Shown here: positions 9,097 through 11,326 of the stretch, piece after piece
How positions within the stretch are numbered: position 1 is the stretch's first letter
Layout of the letters: each line of letters opens with the position of its first letter
Source of the DNA: an uncultured Eubacteriales bacterium
GTDB lineage: Bacteria > Bacillota > Clostridia > Lachnospirales > Lachnospiraceae
NCBI GenBank assembly: GCA_900313765.1
Contig: OMSN01000086.1
Coordinates: forward strand, 1 to 11,326
Reading direction: 5' to 3'
Length of the DNA: 11,326 bases
Notes under the pieces: generated by a model
Database searches by the model: none
Seen by the model: the letters and a program-made list of their open reading frames with translations, nothing else
What the model was told of the DNA's origin: nothing
Translations under genes and position numbers: made by a program

Positions 9097-11223
9097 TCAG
9101 TCGGATGTACGCTCAGACTGTATGGAATGCCCGCAGGTCTCGTTCTGGCAGACCAGTTTCGCACCCCTCTCCGCCATCCAGCTTCCGCACTTCGGGCATC
9201 TGACTTCACTGGGTCTGGACCAGGAGATAAAATCGCACTCCGGATTCTCACATCCGTAGAATCTTCTTCCCTTCCTGGAGCGGCGGATCACAACTTCATC
9301 ACCGCACTTGGGGCACTTCACCCCCGCTTTCTCATAATACGGCATGGTGTTGTGGCACTCCGGGAATCCCGGGCATGCCAGGAACTTACCGTGAGGGCCG
9401 TACTTGATGACCATATTCCGGCCGCATTTGTCACAGACGATATCCGTCTCCTCATCCGCGATCTCTACCTTGCCAAGGCTCTCTTCCGCTGCCGTGACTT
9501 CCCGATCAAGATCCGGGTAGAAGTTCCGCACGATACTCTTCCACTCCATCTTTCCTTCCGCAACCATATCCAGAAGGGACTCCATATTGGCAGTAAACGC
9601 AACGTCATCCACCTCCGGGAACGAAGACTTCATGATCGCGTTGACTGCCTCTCCCAGCTCTGTCACATAGAGGCTGCGGGATTCCTTGGTAATATAGTGT
9701 CTTGCAAGCAGAGTCGAGATCGTAGGCGCGTAAGTGGACGGGCGTCCGATGCCTTTCTCCTCCAGCGTATGTACCAGAGATGCCTCTGTAAAATGTGCCG
9801 GCGGCTGTGTGAAGTGCTGCTGTGCCTGCGCGCCTTCGTAGGTAAGGACCTCGCCTTCCTCCAGGCCGCCCAGTGCGCCGCTCTTCTTGTCTTCTTCTCC
9901 TTCCGGATCGCGGTATACGACCTGGAAGCCTTCGAACAGGACCTTCGCGGTGCTTGCCGTGAAGATATATTCCTGATCGGCAGCCGCGGTGATCCGGATC
10001 TGCAGGTTCTCATATCTGGCGCCGGCCATGCAGCTTCCGACAAATCTCTTCCAGATCAGTTCGTACAGGCGGTACTGCTCTCTGGACAGTGCATTTTTCA
10101 CGGACGCAGGCGTCCTGCGAATGTCAGACGGACGGATTGCTTCGTGCGCATCCTGGATGCGGACACTGCCTGCATGATCCGAGGCTGCGTTCTGTCCTTC
10201 CGTGCTTCCCTTCGAGGAATCCTTCACAGCCTGGCCGAGATAATGGCTGCCGTACTGCTCTTCAATAAACTGCGCTGCAGCTGCATTTGCCTCGTCAGAG
10301 ATTCTGGTGGAGTCGGTTCTCAGGTAGGTGATCAGACCCACTGTGCCTTCTCCCTTGATGTCAACACCTTCATACAGCTGCTGGGCAATGCGCATGGTCT
10401 TCTGTGTCCCGAAGTTCAGGACCCTGGAAGCCTCCTGCTGCATCGTACTGGTCGTGAACGGAAGCGGCGCCTTGCGCACTCTCTCGCTCTTTTTCACGGA
10501 TGTGACCGTAAACGTGGCATTCTCCAGCGAAGAGCGGATTGTTTCCGTCATCTCCCCGTTTTCAAGGGTTATCTTCTTGGATCCGATCCCGTGGAACTGG
10601 GCAGTGATGGCTTTCTTTGCCCCCTTCTCTTTCAGGGAAGCATCCAGCGTCCAGTACTCTTCCGGAACAAACGCATTGATCTCCGCCTCGCGGTCTGCAA
10701 TGATCCGGAGTGCCACAGACTGCACACGTCCGGCGCTCAGTCCTCTCTTGATCTTCTTCCACAGAAGGGGACTGATCCGGTATCCCACCATACGGTCCAG
10801 GATACGTCTGGTCTGCTGCGCGTCGACCATATTCATGTCGATCTGTCTCGGATGCTTCAGGGCATCCTTCACCGCAGACTTCGTGATCTCGTTAAATGTT
10901 ATGCGGAACGTCTTCTTCGGATCCAGATTCAGAGCCGAGACAAGGTGCCAGCTGATCGCCTCTCCCTCACGGTCCGGGTCCGTTGCCAGATAGACCTTGT
11001 CCGCCTTCTTCACTTCCTTGCGAAGGGCTGCCAGTACATCTCCCTTGCCGCGGATCGTGATGTATTTTGGTTCATAATCATTCTCCGGGTCAAATCCCAT
11101 CTGGCTCTTGGGCAGATCTCTGACATGCCCTGCCGAGGCCATAAGCGTATAGTTGGATCCCAGAAATTTCTTGATTGTTTTGACTTTCGTCGGAGACTCG
11201 ACGATCACCAGATAATGTGCCAT
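9097..11223 (-). CDS. topA: DNA topoisomerase I (type IA)
   Basis: This enzyme relaxes negative supercoils by cutting one DNA strand through a 5'-phosphotyrosine. The 708 residues have the usual order. The TOPRIM domain begins VIVESPTK (E9) and holds the metal-binding DPDREGE (D82, D84, E86). SAGRVQSVALR is at 163-173. The catalytic Tyr is Y300 in GLITYLRTDSTR, and QDAHEAIRP (357-365) and GIGRPSTYAPTI (491-502) follow. Three four-Cys zinc ribbons close the protein: C597/C600/C617/C623, C637/C640/C658/C663 and C676/C679/C692/C697. A Ser/Gly/Asn-rich stretch at about 334-355 before QDAHEAIRP looks longer than I expect. The ATG at 11223 fits the family; AGGA lies about ten bases upstream. The gene order topA-codY is typical of this group, often with dprA upstream, but that would be outside the window. 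Confidence 0.97.
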   Translation of the reverse strand: MAHYLVIVESPTKVKTIKKFLGSNYTLMASAGHVRDLPKSQMGFDPENDYEPKYITIRGKGDVLAALRKEVKKADKVYLATDPDREGEAISWHLVSALNLDPKKTFRITFNEITKSAVKDALKHPRQIDMNMVDAQQTRRILDRMVGYRISPLLWKKIKRGLSAGRVQSVALRIIADREAEINAFVPEEYWTLDASLKEKGAKKAITAQFHGIGSKKITLENGEMTETIRSSLENATFTVTSVKKSERVRKAPLPFTTSTMQQEASRVLNFGTQKTMRIAQQLYEGVDIKGEGTVGLITYLRTDSTRISDEANAAAAQFIEEQYGSHYLGQAVKDSSKGSTEGQNAASDHAGSVRIQDAHEAIRPSDIRRTPASVKNALSREQYRLYELIWKRFVGSCMAGARYENLQIRITAAADQEYIFTASTAKVLFEGFQVVYRDPEGEEDKKSGALGGLEEGEVLTYEGAQAQQHFTQPPAHFTEASLVHTLEEKGIGRPSTYAPTISTLLARHYITKESRSLYVTELGEAVNAIMKSSFPEVDDVAFTANMESLLDMVAEGKMEWKSIVRNFYPDLDREVTAAEESLGKVEIADEETDIVCDKCGRNMVIKYGPHGKFLACPGFPECHNTMPYYEKAGVKCPKCGDEVVIRRSRKGRRFYGCENPECDFISWSRPSEVRCPKCGSWMAERGAKLVCQNETCGHSIQSERTSD

Positions 11224-11265
11224 GTAAGTTACATCCTGCCTTTTCTTTCAAACCTTTTGACGCCC

Positions 11266-11294
11266 AATATAACGCAAACATATTCAGGATGCAA
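11266..11294 (-). promoter_or_regulatory. topA promoter
   Basis: Minus-strand TTGCAT (11289-11294), 17-base spacer, TATATT (11266-11271). RNA would start near 11259, about 36 bases before the topA start codon. The rest of the segment to the window end holds no gene that I can see; GGAGG at the very end of the window is too far upstream to serve topA. Confidence 0.6.
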
Positions 11295-11326
11295 GTTTTA
11301 AAGAATAACGGTTTTTGGAAACCTCC

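Noticed and set aside
9127..11301. A 724-codon plus-strand open frame opposite topA
   Set aside because: Shadow of topA's codon bias; no domain, and topA's catalytic and zinc motifs are all on the minus strand.

Overview
The window looks like chromosomal core DNA of a low-to-mid GC Gram-positive Clostridium relative, most likely family Lachnospiraceae. This rests on a CodY regulator next to topA, a perfect CIRCE operator in front of groES-groEL, groESL lying upstream of guaB, and small membrane proteins of a Lachnospiraceae type. There are no phage, insertion sequence, CRISPR or RNA genes. All eight genes are on the minus strand, so transcription runs from right (high coordinates) to left.

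From right to left: a promoter at about 11266-11294 drives topA (DNA topoisomerase I). A 226-base leader region follows with a 12-bp perfect dyad and a possible CodY box, then codY, the GTP/branched-chain-amino-acid responsive repressor. Next come phased A/T tracts, a hairpin that overlaps the heat-shock promoter, the CIRCE element, and groES-groEL. A clear terminator closes that operon. A new promoter with an extended -10 starts a two-gene unit of membrane proteins of unknown function (4882-5697 and 4331-4834). guaB (IMP dehydrogenase) has its own promoter. A membrane-anchored amidase follows, and then a methyltransferase with N-terminal HEAT-like repeats that runs off the left edge.

Functionally this is housekeeping: DNA supercoiling, nutrient sensing, protein folding, GTP synthesis, cell-wall turnover and RNA (or other nucleic acid) methylation. 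CodY senses GTP in other Firmicutes, and guaB makes its precursor, so the two are linked by physiology though not by operon.

The most striking oddity is inside groEL. A perfect 30-bp tandem duplication repeats ten residues of the apical domain just before the substrate- and GroES-binding helix. I found no convincing new multi-gene system. The other items worth a second look are the codY leader dyad, the hairpin and curved DNA at the groES promoter, the unknown membrane-protein pair, and the altered motif IV of the methyltransferase.
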